Source: Mytilisepta virgata
Lineage: Eukaryota; Mollusca; Bivalvia; Mytilida; Mytilidae
Reading direction: 5' to 3'
Assembly: GCA_028015205.1 (NCBI GenBank)
Contig: CM051511.1
Span: forward strand, 4,154,001-4,218,000
Length of the DNA stretch: 64,000 nucleotides
Shown: piece by piece, positions 49,101 to 54,550 of the stretch
How the letters are laid out: every line of letters begins with the position of its first letter
Position numbering within the stretch: position 1 is the first letter of the stretch
Notes under the pieces: model-generated
Seen by the model: the letters and a program-made list of their open reading frames with translations, nothing else
Databases searched by the model: none
What the model was told of the DNA's origin: nothing
Position numbers and translations under genes: made by a program

Positions 49101-52100
49101 AAACTTAACACACTTCTTAGTTATATTAATCTAAAGATCTGTATACTTTTTGGTGATGATTCAAAATTTTATTGTGGAGTTATTGAGTTTTTTGTAAAAA
49201 AAAAAAAAAAGTAGGGGGGGGTTTCACATTTTCACATGTTGCACCGTATCTCAAAAACGATTTATGATTATTGCTTAAAACTTTACACACTTGTTAGTTA
49301 TATTAATCTGATCTGAAGACCTGTATACTTTTTCCTTATGATTCTTTATTTTATTTTTGAATTATTGAGTTTCTATTGAGCTTTTTGGTAAAAAAGGTAG
49401 TCTTTTTTGGTCACATTTTGCACCGTATCTCTATTGCTTAAAAGTTTACACGCTTATGTTTTGCCAGGTTTCCATACACATCCCACCAGCAGCTCCACTA
49501 AATAAAGGGGGATTCCAAAAACATTTATTATGTTTTTTTTTTCACAAGACGACAGGCGTATCATGCCCTCGTGGCGCAGCTGTTTATTTTTAGCTTGTCA
49601 AGCTAATAAAATATTTTTTCCTTGTCTTTCTATTTAAGGTTGAAAAAGATACTCTCAGGAAAGAATGGAAAAGGCATGTATAAATTTATATATAAAGGAA
49701 CAAACAGTGAAATAGACTGTTTATATTGTCCTTTACATTAACCATACATTCATCCTTAATTATTCTTTGATTATATATACTGTTATTTCTCAGATTGTCC
49801 TTTACATTAACCATACAAGATAATTATTGCAGGATGCTTGCAAAGGGAGATAATCCAACTTCAGGGTTTAACATGTTTAAAGCATGTAAGGGCAACTCCT
49901 AATTAAACTGTTCAATGGATTTTGATGAAACTTTATATAAAGGTTGGGCATCATTTGTAGATGTGCATGAAGCACGATAATTATCGCTGGATGCTTGCAA
50001 AGGGAGATAATCCAACTAAGGGTTTTACATGTTTAAAGCTTGTAAGTGCAACTCCTCCTAAAGCGTTCAATGGATTTTGATGACGTTATTTGAAGGTTGG
50101 GCCTCATATGGATGTGCATGAAGAAAGATAATTATCACCAGATGCTTGCAATAGGTGATAATCCAACTAAAGGGTTTTACATGTTTAAAGCTTGTAAGCG
50201 CAACTCCTCCTGAACCGTTCAGTGGATGTTGATGAAACTTTATATAAAGAGTGGGCATCATATGAAGATGTGCATGAAGCAAGATAATTATCGATAATTA
50301 TCGATGGATGCTTGCAAAGGGTGATCATCCAACTTAAGGGTTTTACATGTTTAAAGCTTGTAAGCCCAACTCTTAGTATTGCAAGGGGGGAGGGGGGGAG
50401 ATATCACTCAATGAGGTCACTCACAGTTCTAGTTGTTGAAGTTTCTAGGAAGTAACTGATATATCTGTATCAGCTGGCCTTAAAATCTCCAGAAAATACA
50501 TTTCTGTGAGTCCAATATAATTTGGCAACTGATATTTTGACGAAGAGACCTGATTTACTTTCACTTTTGGAAGTTCAGATTTGTCCATTACAGTTCCTTT
50601 ATGATACATAATTTAATGGCTGCTGAAGTATAATTTCCGCTCTTTTTATACAGTTGTCAAAATCAGGTCTGGATGAAAAACTTGAATAGGATTCTATAAG
50701 TTTCAGATATTAAACAGTAATGTCTCAAAAATCAACATGGTTGAAACTTTTGTAATCAAAACTTACACTTATTCAGCAATGTCACATTTGTTTGTAGTGA
50801 CGTCATATTTCACATGAAAATCAATTTGCCAAAAAAATGGAAAATTTGCTCTTGTAAAATATTTTAAGCATTCCAGTTGTAGAAAAGGTAACAATAATTT
50901 ATGAATGAAACAAAAGGTAAACTAATATTTTTTTTTCTTTCACTTTAAAGAAATATTTCAGATATTACTGAAAAACAACTTGCATTTAATAAAATACATA
51001 CAGTATTGATATCTTGATAACAGAAAAATGAGTATTATATATGGGGTAAAGAACAAGAACTTTTTTACTGCAGTGGAATTATTTTCTTTTCTTCTTTTCT
51101 CTTTAGAGAAAGGCAAAGATGGAAAGAAAAGTTCATCATCTAAAGAAAATCGGAACACCAGTAAAGATGAACATAACCTCAGTGTTGTTAGCAATGATAA
51201 CATGCTCACTGAAATAAATGCTACAGATTTTAAAGATTTCAATCAACAGAACTCATTTAAACTGTACAAATCAGGGCAGGGATCAAGGTCGTTAACAGGA
51301 ATCTCTGATGGTTATAAGTTAGATATGCCTAAAGGTTCAAGGTCAGATATAGCAAACCAAAGTGGCAGATTACCAGAACCAGCATGGTTTATAAAGGAAC
51401 AAAAAGTTCAGCCTCCATCTACGTACAATAATTATCCTGATAATGAGTGGTGTTATGATGTTGATGTTGGTAATTGGGAACATATATATGAAAATTATAT
51501 GTCCAGAAATGCTGCAAAATCTTCTGCAGTGAATGACGTATGGGATGAAAATGAGATGGGTCCTATTTATGAAAACCCTGTTACTTTTCTTCAGCGTGGA
51601 AACACTAATGTAAGTAATTTAAGTCAACAGCAGATGAATCCTAGTTTACCTGTTACAGATTCTAAAATGGCTGATAAAATGACAGACATATACCCGAGTC
51701 AGCAGACAAACAGCAATTTAAAAACTTTTCCCAATAGATTAAGTGTTAAATCTGTAGGAGAAAATAGACCCCTGTCACAAAATTCAGCTCAAATTAATTA
51801 TGATAGTATGGACAGACCATATCCTCAGGATGATCCGGAAAGATCATTTCATCAAAATGTTTCCAGAAAATTAAAATTTGGTACTGAAAATGAACGAAGG
51901 ACACCAAATGTTCCTGATAAACATAATACACCAAAGTCAAAAGCTAAAACTGACCAAACTGTAAATAAAGGCTTGGCTTCAAAACAGAAACCATCAGAGG
52001 ATCAGAAAAAAATGTTAACTTCAGACAATATGTCTCAACAAGAAACTAATGAAAGCCCAGAGAATATTATGACACGGGATGAAGTCATTGAACATGATTT

Positions 52101-53803
52101 TGATAAAGATAAAGTACTTTTGATACATAGAAAAACTTTCAAATCCCCTGCAAAGGATTCTGGGACAGGTAAAAAGTACAAATCTCCAGCAAGGAAACAC
52201 AATGAATCAGAAGAAGCAACATACAGATCCCCAGCAAGGGATTATGGGAAAGGTTATAATGCCATGGCTTACAAATCCCCTGCAACGAATAGTAATCAGG
52301 CAGAAGAAGCAATTTACAGCTCTCCAGCAAGGAGTTATGGAAAAGGTATTCAATCACCTGGGCATGTGACTGCACAATATGTACATTATTATAATAAAAA
52401 CTTAAGCAGTTATCCACAGACGTCAATACAGGCTGCTGAAATGGATGGTGATTTGGTATATGCATCACCTAACAAAGTGAAACAGCCTGTTCCTGAACAA
52501 ACTTTTGCTGTAAATACATCATTTCAATTGGACGATGGAGCAGATGATGTTGAAATTGTACACAAGCGAACGTACAGATCTATTTACTCAAAACCTACTC
52601 CGGAAAAGTTTTACACTTCAACTCCTAAGAAAGTCAAGGATAGAACAGCCAATAATCCCAATGATGAAACTATCGTAGATGATGATATCAGTTTCCGTAA
52701 AAGGAACACAGAAACTGAATCAACAGACATGTTTTCACAAGAAGATATAGATAATATGTTTCAGTGTATCGTAACATCAGCTAACGAAGAGGATTTGGCA
52801 GATTTAAACTTGAACAGGCCTAAGGATGGTAGACAACTTTCTCCAGTTGCTGAAGAAAATCTTCCTTCAGCAAGGATATCAGGTTAGTTTTTAGTCAGAA
52901 AACAGAGAATATCAAAAACTTCAATTCTCAATGCTCATAAAAGTAGACTGTTTAGAATGTTTCTGCAATATGATATTTTAGTAACAAAGATCACTTTTAT
53001 ATTTTGAGATGTAAACTCAGCTGTCTTACAGAATTGATGCTGTGATTTATAGAATTAAGGTTAATGCTGTAGACATGCTGTAGACATGCACTTAGTAATA
53101 TGCCTTGGTTTGGTCATTAGCAGTATTGCAGAAAATTTACTCCAGTAAGCCCTATTTGGTGACCAATTTAATGAAAAATTTGAATCCTAATACTTTTAAC
53201 TAAATTTGCATGAAATTAGCTCATTTAAATCTCTTTAAATGTTTTTTTTTGCAATATTTGTCAGTACCTATATTGTGACAAGTGTAAATCACTATTTATT
53301 GGCTTCCTGTGAGATTTGATATTTATTTTTTTTAAATGACTGCAATGAGCAGTCCTAGACATGATATTGAAACTCATTTCTTGTACATATATTATGTTTT
53401 ATCAAGAAAAATGATTATATTTTTTAAGTGATTCTTCTGTAAATTAGATAATCTATAATATTTTATAAAATTATTATTTTGTTTTTCAGAAGGTTCACAA
53501 GACTCGGATTCACATCAGTCATTGTCTAAGTTTGTAATCCCTAAACTGATCCTAGACCAAGAATCGTTCCATGATGTACCTAATAAACAGGATAATGTAC
53601 CCATCCAGGTTTATGATAATGAAGAGACTTTAGTATACACCAGTGATAAATCATCTGTCTCCAGCACTCCAGCTTCATCATCTGTGACATCAGCATTACC
53701 CAATCAAGTAGACTCTGTGGAGAGGACTCAAAGCCAAGAACAGGAACATGATATTAATGAAGAAGTAGACACTGCACAAAGAAGGTCCAGTTCAGAGCAA
53801 TGA
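12952..53803 (+). CDS. TSP1-Ig-EGF single-pass membrane receptor-like protein, eleven coding exons, 5' end unresolved
   Basis: Joined exons: 12952-13147, 19508-19641, 24735-26603, 37727-38065, 38988-39117, 40132-40238, 46107-46232, 48194-48293, 49639-49673, 51107-52882, 53490-53803. All ten junctions keep frame, giving 1,707 residues plus a missing N-terminus. Numbering from the first full codon: Cys-containing N-terminal region 1-150, Asp/His-rich repeats about 166-445, basic then helical glycosylated stalk 446-684, TSP1 repeats about 685-731, 735-785 and 793-845, Ig domain about 850-924, EGF-like domain 926-966, membrane helix about 973-996, cytoplasmic tail 997-1707. TSP1, Ig and EGF modules suggest adhesion or ligand binding at the cell surface; YENx motifs in the tail suggest SH2-protein docking (inference). 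Compared with THSD1 or UNC5 the domain order differs, so I assign no family. Ordinary GT-AG introns except one GC-AG. Confidence 0.85.
13148..14321. other. Intron sequence, nothing coding
   Basis: AT-rich intronic sequence. The last 160 bases (from about 14160) belong to a dispersed repeat also seen at 34.5 and 37.1 kb, sharing 'TGACTTTGGTTAAGTTTTGC'-like sequence. Confidence 0.5.
14322..14580. mobile_element. TTAA-flanked MITE, 259 bp
   Basis: Perfect 16-bp terminal inverted repeats GGTATCCGGACCATAA are flanked on both sides by TTAA (14318-14321 and 14581-14584). A TTAA target is typical of piggyBac and Kolobok transposons. There is no coding capacity. The element sits inside a dispersed repeat within the receptor intron. 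Confidence 0.8.
15303..15482 (+). repeat. 180-bp repeat, left copy of an inverted pair
   Basis: This segment is the reverse complement of 17671-17850 with one visible mismatch (CCCAGTAC against CCCAATAC). Here it lies in continuous surrounding sequence that carries related 'GTCC' motifs (15480-15600), which suggests that this is the source copy. Confidence 0.9.
15955..16080 (-). mobile_element. tRNA-derived SINE, minus orientation
   Basis: On the minus strand the head reads as a tRNA-like pol III promoter: an A-box-like TGGCGAAGTGGTC segment and the B box GAGTTCGAATCTC. It is related to the plus-strand copy at 16405. No independent acceptor stem is apparent. Confidence 0.7.
16405..16665 (+). 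mobile_element. tRNA-derived SINE, plus orientation
   Basis: The head has an A-box-like GTGGCTGAGTGGTCTAGGTA and a B box GAGTTCGAATCTC, with an extended variable region as in Ser/Leu tRNAs. A tRNA-unrelated body follows ('TTGACAAGGATTGCCAATTT') and runs to about 16665. A related decayed copy is at 62598-62705. Confidence 0.75.
17571..19313 (+). repeat. AGCTCACCTG-family element, with 115-bp sub-repeats
   Basis: It starts at TTTTTAGCTCACCTGTCC and ends with CAGGTGAGCGATTCAGACTC and GAGCCTCTTGTT. It holds two long monomers (the 'CATGGCTGCAGTGGC' type) and, at about 18860-19200, a minisatellite of about 115-bp units with AAGTCCATAGCAACC. A 180-bp foreign segment interrupts it at 17671-17850. 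Confidence 0.85.
17671..17850 (-). repeat. 180-bp inverted copy inserted in an AGCTCACCTG-family element
   Basis: This is a near-identical reverse complement of 15303-15482. The flanking element sequence runs GAAACCACTG before it and CATACTTAGTCTGAATG after it. By comparison with the sister monomer near 18330, the insertion replaced a short stretch of the monomer. Confidence 0.9.
19508..19641 (+). CDS. Receptor exon B: second N-terminal segment
   Basis: Acceptor ATCTTTACAG, donor TCAG|GTAAAA. The 134-bp exon starts on the third base of a codon, matching the exon at 12952-13147, and ends after a first base, matching the exon at 24735. It encodes [17 protein letters not shown] then hydrophobic strand-like segments ([16 protein letters not shown]) with one NLT sequon. 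Together with exon A it probably forms one extracellular domain; no family is recognised. Confidence 0.75.
19752..20510 (+). repeat. Partial AGCTCACCTG-family element split by a SINE
   Basis: It starts as TTTTTAGCCCACATGACC, a degenerate left end, is interrupted at about 19831 and resumes at 20181 with AAGATCTTCTCCTCTGAA. No right end is visible. Confidence 0.6.
19832..20178 (+). mobile_element. Full-length tRNA-derived SINE with target duplication
   Basis: The pol III head contains GTGGTAGCGTGCTTGCC (A-box region) and the consensus B box AGGTTCGATCCCA (19888 onward). The body ends in 'ATGGCTGGACGTTAAACAAT', a common SINE 3' motif, followed by a short ATCC repeat. The flanks CTTTAAAGA and CTTTTAAGA are an imperfect target-site duplication of about 9 bp. 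Confidence 0.8.
20511..21655. other. AT-rich intron sequence
   Basis: No exon or element is supported. Short minus-strand open frames at 20972-21157 and 21278-21469 have no recognisable features. Confidence 0.5.
21658..22560 (+). repeat. Dispersed repeats: a 'GAGGGGGTATACTGTTTTACC' family, then AGCTCACC-family monomers
   Basis: From 21658 to about 21960 a family begins with ATTATACCTCCATCC and GGGGGTATACTG. From about 22020 to 22550 there are three diverged monomers with CCTATAGGAAAATTCATT and AGCAATGGTCCTTAAATGG; no right terminus is seen. Confidence 0.6.
22561..24734. other. AT-rich intron sequence with minor repeats
   Basis: Several scattered copies of CTAGGAAAA with nearby TCC (22590-23270) may be the remains of a repeat. 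A dispersed repeat with GTGGCCAGCGGCGAAAGCAG lies at about 23340-23760. There is no exon; the last bases form the acceptor for the exon at 24735. Confidence 0.45.
24735..26603 (+). CDS. Receptor exon C: Asp/His repeats, stalk and first TSP1 repeat
   Basis: Acceptor TTTTTAG (24734), donor TCAG|GTAAGT. The 1,869-bp exon begins and ends after a first codon base. In order it encodes a basic segment, the acidic tandem repeat (24901-25740), two KRPHKDP repeats, a Lys/Ser/Asn-rich segment, a helical stalk with sequons NYT, NLT, NMS and NTS, and a TSP1 repeat. That TSP1 starts with the WRPWNKW motif (WxxWxxW, typical of C-mannosylation) and has six Cys ending in CPIDC. An open frame continues upstream to 24614, but a splice acceptor and phase match place the exon start at 24735. 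Confidence 0.88.
24901..25740 (+). repeat. In-frame Asp/His-rich coding minisatellite, 81- and 60-bp units
   Basis: Two unit types alternate. Type A has 27 residues, of the form [19 protein letters not shown] followed by DDTEYDDS. Type B has 20 residues, [21 protein letters not shown] count seven A and four B units. Units are nearly identical in DNA, and unit lengths are multiples of three, so copy number can change without a frameshift. One B unit is shortened by one codon. Asp, Glu and His density suggests divalent-metal binding (inference). Confidence 0.95.
26604..26883. other. Intron start, nothing recognised
   Basis: A short stretch of intronic sequence between the exon donor and the next repeat. 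Confidence 0.5.
26884..27895 (+). repeat. AGCTCACCTG-family element with four 115-bp units
   Basis: It starts at TTTTTAGCTCACCTGGCCCA and has one long monomer. At about 27420-27860 there are four units of about 115 bp, each with 'GTCCATAGCAACCGATGAAA', 'CATATATATTTGGGTTCAGG' and 'GTCAATGCCATTGAAAAAGT'. It lacks the usual CAGGTGAGCG right end. Confidence 0.8.
27896..29667. other. Intron sequence, nothing recognised
   Basis: Moderately AT-rich sequence without a supported exon. Minus-strand (28202-28519) and plus-strand (28594-28794) open frames show no domain or splice context. Confidence 0.5.
29677..30732. mobile_element. Mutator-like element with 9-bp target duplication and subterminal repeat arrays
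   Basis: The element is bounded by the 9-bp direct repeat GTGTAAATA (29668-29676 and 30733-30741), the target size typical of Mutator-like transposons. Both ends are built from tandem copies of GACATTTCGGTACTGA in inverted orientation: about seven at 29688-29822 and about six at 30620-30730. The outer 22 bp of the two ends align with several mismatches. The interior is AT-rich, with a run of 22 A near 30281 and a short minus-strand frame with a Cys pattern. Confidence 0.8.
30022..30174 (-). pseudogene. Remnant reading frame in the Mutator-like element
   Basis: From the ATG at 30174 (or the internal ATG at 30114) the minus strand reads 50 codons to a TAG. It includes [12 protein letters not shown] then ARQEAVQC, a C-x2-C-x12-C pattern resembling the start of PHD/FLYWCH-like zinc fingers near the N-terminus of some MULE-associated proteins. 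The expected following Cys/His residues are not in this frame. I read it as a decayed transposon gene; the assignment is tentative. Confidence 0.35.
30742..31020. other. Intron sequence, nothing recognised
   Basis: AT-rich sequence between two elements. Confidence 0.4.
31021..31445 (+). repeat. Truncated AGCTCACC-family element
   Basis: GATTAGCTTTTGCTATCACTT at the left and about three short monomers with AAAATCTTCTCCTC, CATGGCCGCCATGG and TTCTGATTGGCTGA. A 17-G run interrupts one monomer at 31300-31316. No right terminus is seen. Confidence 0.65.
31446..32520. other. AT-rich intron sequence
   Basis: No exon or element is supported. Confidence 0.5.
32521..33833 (+). repeat. AGCTCACC-family element with about eight 165-bp monomers
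   Basis: It starts at ATTTAGCTCACCGTCC and ends with CAGGTGAGCGATACAGGCTC and GAGCCTCTAGTT. Each monomer has ATCTCCTCTGAAACT, 'AACCAAACTTTACAGGAATG', ATGGCTGCCAG and 'GGACCCTATGGGAAAA'. The monomers diverge progressively from left to right. Confidence 0.85.
34450..34680 (+). repeat. Dispersed repeat, also at 37.1 kb and 14.2 kb
   Basis: It shares 'GGTTCATTTCTTTGGAACTA' and ATCAATGAAACTTC with 37137-37345, and ends with CAGACACAATTTCTAGTT. It is an unclassified interspersed family. Confidence 0.65.
34796..35399. mobile_element. TA-flanked MITE, related to 62075-62578
   Basis: Inverted ends of about 35 bp share CTGTC, GACACCTCAGT and GGAATGGATTTTT, and are flanked by TA (34794-34795 and 35400-35401). 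The minus strand interior contains 'TGAACTTACCTGATTTCGTT', which recurs in the 62-kb copy and near 35865. A 66-codon minus-strand frame lies inside but has no transposase signature. It fits a Tc1/mariner-type non-autonomous element. Confidence 0.75.
35909..36455. mobile_element. Harbinger-like MITE, 547 bp
   Basis: Inverted ends GGGACGACATCAAAA (with a mismatched continuation to about 26 bp) are flanked by TAA on both sides (35906-35908 and 36456-36458). A TAA target with GGG termini fits PIF/Harbinger. The interior holds a long G-rich run (36369-36393) and a 71-codon frame without a recognisable domain. Confidence 0.75.
36459..37726. other. Intron sequence with one dispersed repeat
   Basis: Bases 37110-37345 are a second copy of the repeat at 34450-34680. 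The rest is AT-rich. The last bases form the acceptor of the exon at 37727. Confidence 0.5.
37727..38065 (+). CDS. Receptor exon D: second and third TSP1 repeats
   Basis: Acceptor ATGTTTCAG, donor GGAG|GTATTA; 339 bp, both boundaries after a first codon base. TSP1 repeat 2 has [17 protein letters not shown], the RRRQC core and a closing CSTPC. Repeat 3 has [24 protein letters not shown] and CVRDSC. Six Cys are present in each, and the WSxC and CSVxCG signatures are intact. Repeat 3 lacks the first Trp of the WxxWxxW series. The open frame continues past the donor into intron. Confidence 0.92.
38440..38970 (+). repeat. Degenerate AGCTCACC-family element next to exon
   Basis: Two decayed monomers (GGTCCTTTGGTGGTTTTCTT, TCAGAATTGTATCCATGACC) and a mutated right end CATGTGAGCAATACAGGTTG. 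The right end lies only about 40 bp before the next exon's acceptor. Confidence 0.55.
38988..39117 (+). CDS. Receptor exon E: first half of Ig domain
   Basis: Acceptor TATATGCAG, donor AGAAG|GTTAGA. The 130-bp exon starts after a first base and ends after a second base. It encodes [18 protein letters not shown], which has the B-strand Cys, and [10 protein letters not shown], which has the core Trp. Confidence 0.85.
39118..40131. other. Intron with two long C runs
   Basis: Contains 26 consecutive C at 39244-39269 and 17 C at 40005-40021. No other feature is recognised. Confidence 0.5.
40132..40238 (+). CDS. Receptor exon F: second half of Ig domain
   Basis: Acceptor TTTGGTTTTAG, donor TTAG|GTAATG. 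The 107-bp exon starts on a third codon base, matching the preceding exon, and ends after a first base. It encodes [19 protein letters not shown] then YHC, the canonical D-x-G-x-Y-x-C end of an I-set type Ig domain, followed by a G-strand-like segment. An open frame runs through the intron upstream from 40058, but the Ig spacing and phase support the start at 40132. Confidence 0.85.
40374..42836 (+). repeat. Intronic tandem duplication, copy 1
   Basis: From TGCATCAGCTTTTTTG to CAATTTAAATTTT the sequence matches 43143-45371 almost base for base, after removing insertion 41553-42599 here and the insertion at about 44071-44889 in copy 2. The shared core is about 1.4 kb. It contains no exon. Confidence 0.92.
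41553..42599. mobile_element. DNA transposon with 33-bp perfect inverted ends and known empty site
   Basis: The first and last 33 bases are exact inverted repeats (beginning CTGGGACTATTATACTAACG). The element is flanked by TCTAAAT at 41546-41552 and 42600-42606. Copy 2 of the surrounding duplication has a single TCTAAAT at the corresponding place (near 45140), which is the unoccupied site. A 7-bp target is not diagnostic of a superfamily. The longest internal frame (41896-42096) is not a transposase, so it is non-autonomous. Confidence 0.92.
42837..43142 (+). repeat. Two direct copies of a 130-170-bp unit between the duplicated blocks
   Basis: 'ACTGCAACAGTTTGTCATCG' through 'TGTGCATATCGACAGGAAAT' is present at about 42838-42966 and again at about 43010-43140. 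The first copy is followed by about 40 unrelated bases. Confidence 0.9.
43143..45371 (+). repeat. Intronic tandem duplication, copy 2
   Basis: This is the partner of 40374-42836. It lacks the 1,047-bp transposon but carries a separate insertion of about 820 bp at 44071-44889. Only a handful of substitutions separate the copies over the parts I compared by eye. Confidence 0.92.
44071..44691. mobile_element. Foldback element with about 80-bp inverted ends
   Basis: The left arm (44071 to about 44150) recurs inverted at about 44616-44691, differing by a 4-bp deletion. A second inverted partial copy directly follows the left arm (about 44152-44220), so the left side alone can form a long hairpin. 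The arms share 'GCGAGGCT' and 'CATTTTCCCCCAGTTC'. The sequence at 44692-44889, with a 12-bp hairpin AAAGTGATATTC, was inserted along with it or separately. Confidence 0.8.
45798..45988 (+). ncRNA. RNU2: U2 spliceosomal snRNA
   Basis: The sequence begins ATCGCTTCTCGGCCTTTTGG and continues with TGTAGTATCTG, whose GTAGTA pairs with intron branch points. The region between contains AAGATCAAAGTG, the form I recall for Drosophila rather than the shorter vertebrate one. A stem-loop GTGCCC-CATGT-GGGTAC, the Sm-site core ATTTTTGG and the 3' stem-loop GCAGTACCTCCAGG follow. The length of about 190 bases matches U2. It lies on the same strand as the receptor gene, inside the intron between 40238 and 46107. 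I could not identify a proximal promoter element with confidence, so an inactive but intact copy cannot be excluded. Confidence 0.93.
46107..46232 (+). CDS. Receptor exon G: EGF-like domain
   Basis: Acceptor TTTACGTTATAG, donor AAAA|GTAAGT; 126 bp, both boundaries after a first codon base. It encodes one EGF module with six Cys: [13 protein letters not shown], then a His/Lys-rich loop, then [13 protein letters not shown]. The GGTC and YTGxxC signatures are typical. No calcium-binding N-terminal consensus is seen. Confidence 0.93.
46233..47595. other. Intron sequence, nothing recognised
   Basis: AT-rich sequence. No supported exon or element. Confidence 0.5.
47596..47758. mobile_element. Foldback MITE, about 163 bp
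   Basis: The two halves are inverted: AGATTCTCCTTCA at the left and TGAAGGAGAATCT at the right, with internal paired segments TTATGGAATTTCTCCACCC and AAATTTAA. The loop lies near ACACGCGAGCC. A TSD is not obvious. Confidence 0.7.
47759..48193. other. Intron sequence, nothing recognised
   Basis: No exon beyond the acceptor at its end; an 89-codon minus-strand frame (47833-48102) has no recognisable features. Confidence 0.45.
48194..48293 (+). CDS. Receptor exon H: transmembrane helix
   Basis: Acceptor TTATTTTACAG, donor AGCAG|GTATTG. The 100-bp exon starts after a first base and ends after a second base. It encodes PMTT, then about 24 hydrophobic residues ([18 protein letters not shown] followed by LIIIG) and a CCYSR stop-transfer segment. 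Two Cys at the cytosolic edge could be palmitoylated (inference). Confidence 0.92.
48826..49620 (+). repeat. Dispersed repeat with three 170-bp monomers
   Basis: It starts near TATAAGCCAGTCAAAATTTT and TGTCTGTCTGTCCGTCGTAA. Three monomers share 'GCCGTATCTCAAAAACGATT' and 'ATCTGTATACTTTTTGGTGA'. The end is near TTTTTAGCTTGTCAAGCTAA. Confidence 0.7.
49639..49673 (+). CDS. Receptor exon I: 35-nt microexon before a GC-AG intron
   Basis: Acceptor CTATTTAAG, starting on a third codon base as required by the preceding exon. It encodes [11 protein letters not shown], a basic juxtamembrane segment. The only exit that restores phase with the exon at 51107 is AAAG|GCATGT, a GC donor; the nearby GTATAA donor (49678) would shift the frame. 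Confidence 0.75.
49818..50385 (+). repeat. Four-copy tandem repeat, about 150-bp unit
   Basis: Units begin near 49818, 49973, 50126 and 50281. Each contains GATAATTAT, 'GGATGCTTGCAAAGGGAGAT', 'GTTTTACATGTTTAAAGC' and a CTCCT...GTTCAATGGATTTTGATG segment. It lies in the receptor intron. Confidence 0.85.
50386..51106. other. Intron sequence, nothing recognised
   Basis: AT-rich, ending in a long pyrimidine tract and CTTTAG acceptor for the exon at 51107. Confidence 0.5.
51107..52882 (+). CDS. Receptor exon J: main cytoplasmic tail
   Basis: Acceptor TTCTCTTTAG, donor ATCAG|GTTAGT; 1,776 bp. It encodes about 592 hydrophilic, probably disordered residues rich in Ser, Asn, Lys, Asp and Pro. Landmarks in order: a Lys/Ser stretch, [10 protein letters not shown] and [10 protein letters not shown] (pY-E-N type motifs), six to seven Y/F-x-S-P-A motifs between 52138 and 52475, and [19 protein letters not shown]. 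An open frame extends upstream to 51028 but that part is intron. The sequence has no catalytic domain. Confidence 0.9.
52883..53489. other. Last intron, nothing recognised
   Basis: AT-rich; ends in the pyrimidine tract TTTTGTTTTTCAG. Confidence 0.5.
53490..53803 (+). CDS. Receptor exon K: C-terminal tail and stop
   Basis: Acceptor TTTGTTTTTCAG; starts after a first base as required. It encodes 103 residues, acidic and Ser/Thr-rich ([16 protein letters not shown]), and ends with RRSSSEQ and TGA at 53801-53803. The C-terminus is not a recognisable PDZ-binding motif. Confidence 0.88.
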
Positions 53804-54550
53804 CATGACATAAATGATACAGACTTTTTCATGCTTTATAAGTTGCATTAATGAATTAAGATTCGCTATGTCATTTAGGCCAACAAGTCATTGAGCTTTT
53901 GTCATTCACTAGGTGTTTGTTTGTCTCTTTATAACATTTCACTCTACACTGAAACTTCATATCAAAATGAAATGAAATTTAGAATGAAGCATCCATAGAG
54001 GAACTTTTAAAAAATTTGTTAGTGATTTTACCATTTTGAACAATTACATACATATTTATTTCTGATTAGTTGAATTTTGAAATTCTCATCTAAAACCCTC
54101 TGCTCATACTAATTGTACCCTCTTCAAACAATTTTTTTTAATTTTTTTTTTTTTTTTTTTGGGGTGGGGGGAGGGGGAGGTATATAGGAATCATCCCATC
54201 TAAAGGTCCATCTGCCACTCCTTGAAAGAATGTCTCGTAAAATGTCTAACAGAATTCAATGAAACTTAACATAAAGAAGATAATTATGATCCAATATGTT
54301 GGAGGGGAGATAATTGGACTAAAGCATTTGTTTCATTCAACATATGATATTAGCTGTGTAAGTGCAGACCTCCTAAATATTATAATGAAATTCAATTTAA
54401 CTTTACACAAAGGTAGCACACCATGTGTATCAACAACATATAAGAGGGCAGATGTATGGATTGCACTCTGAAATAATGTTGCACAGTCAATACAACAAAT
54501 GGTCATTTGACAGCAGAGGACTTTTGGACTATTTGGCCATACTTTATATA
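53804..54550 (+). other. Presumed 3' untranslated region
   Basis: No AATAAA is present before the next element, so the polyadenylation site is not located. A T-run plus G-rich tract lies at 54129-54180 and a short copy of the repeat monomer seen at 49.8-50.4 kb follows at about 54210-54400. Confidence 0.4.

Noticed and set aside
49818..50385. CRISPR-like array
   Set aside because: Four adjacent diverged 150-bp units without spacers in a eukaryotic intron are an ordinary tandem repeat.
51028..51106. ATG start for a separate tail protein
   Set aside because: The segment ends in a pyrimidine tract with CTTTAG, and the frame continues from the microexon; the upstream frame is intron.
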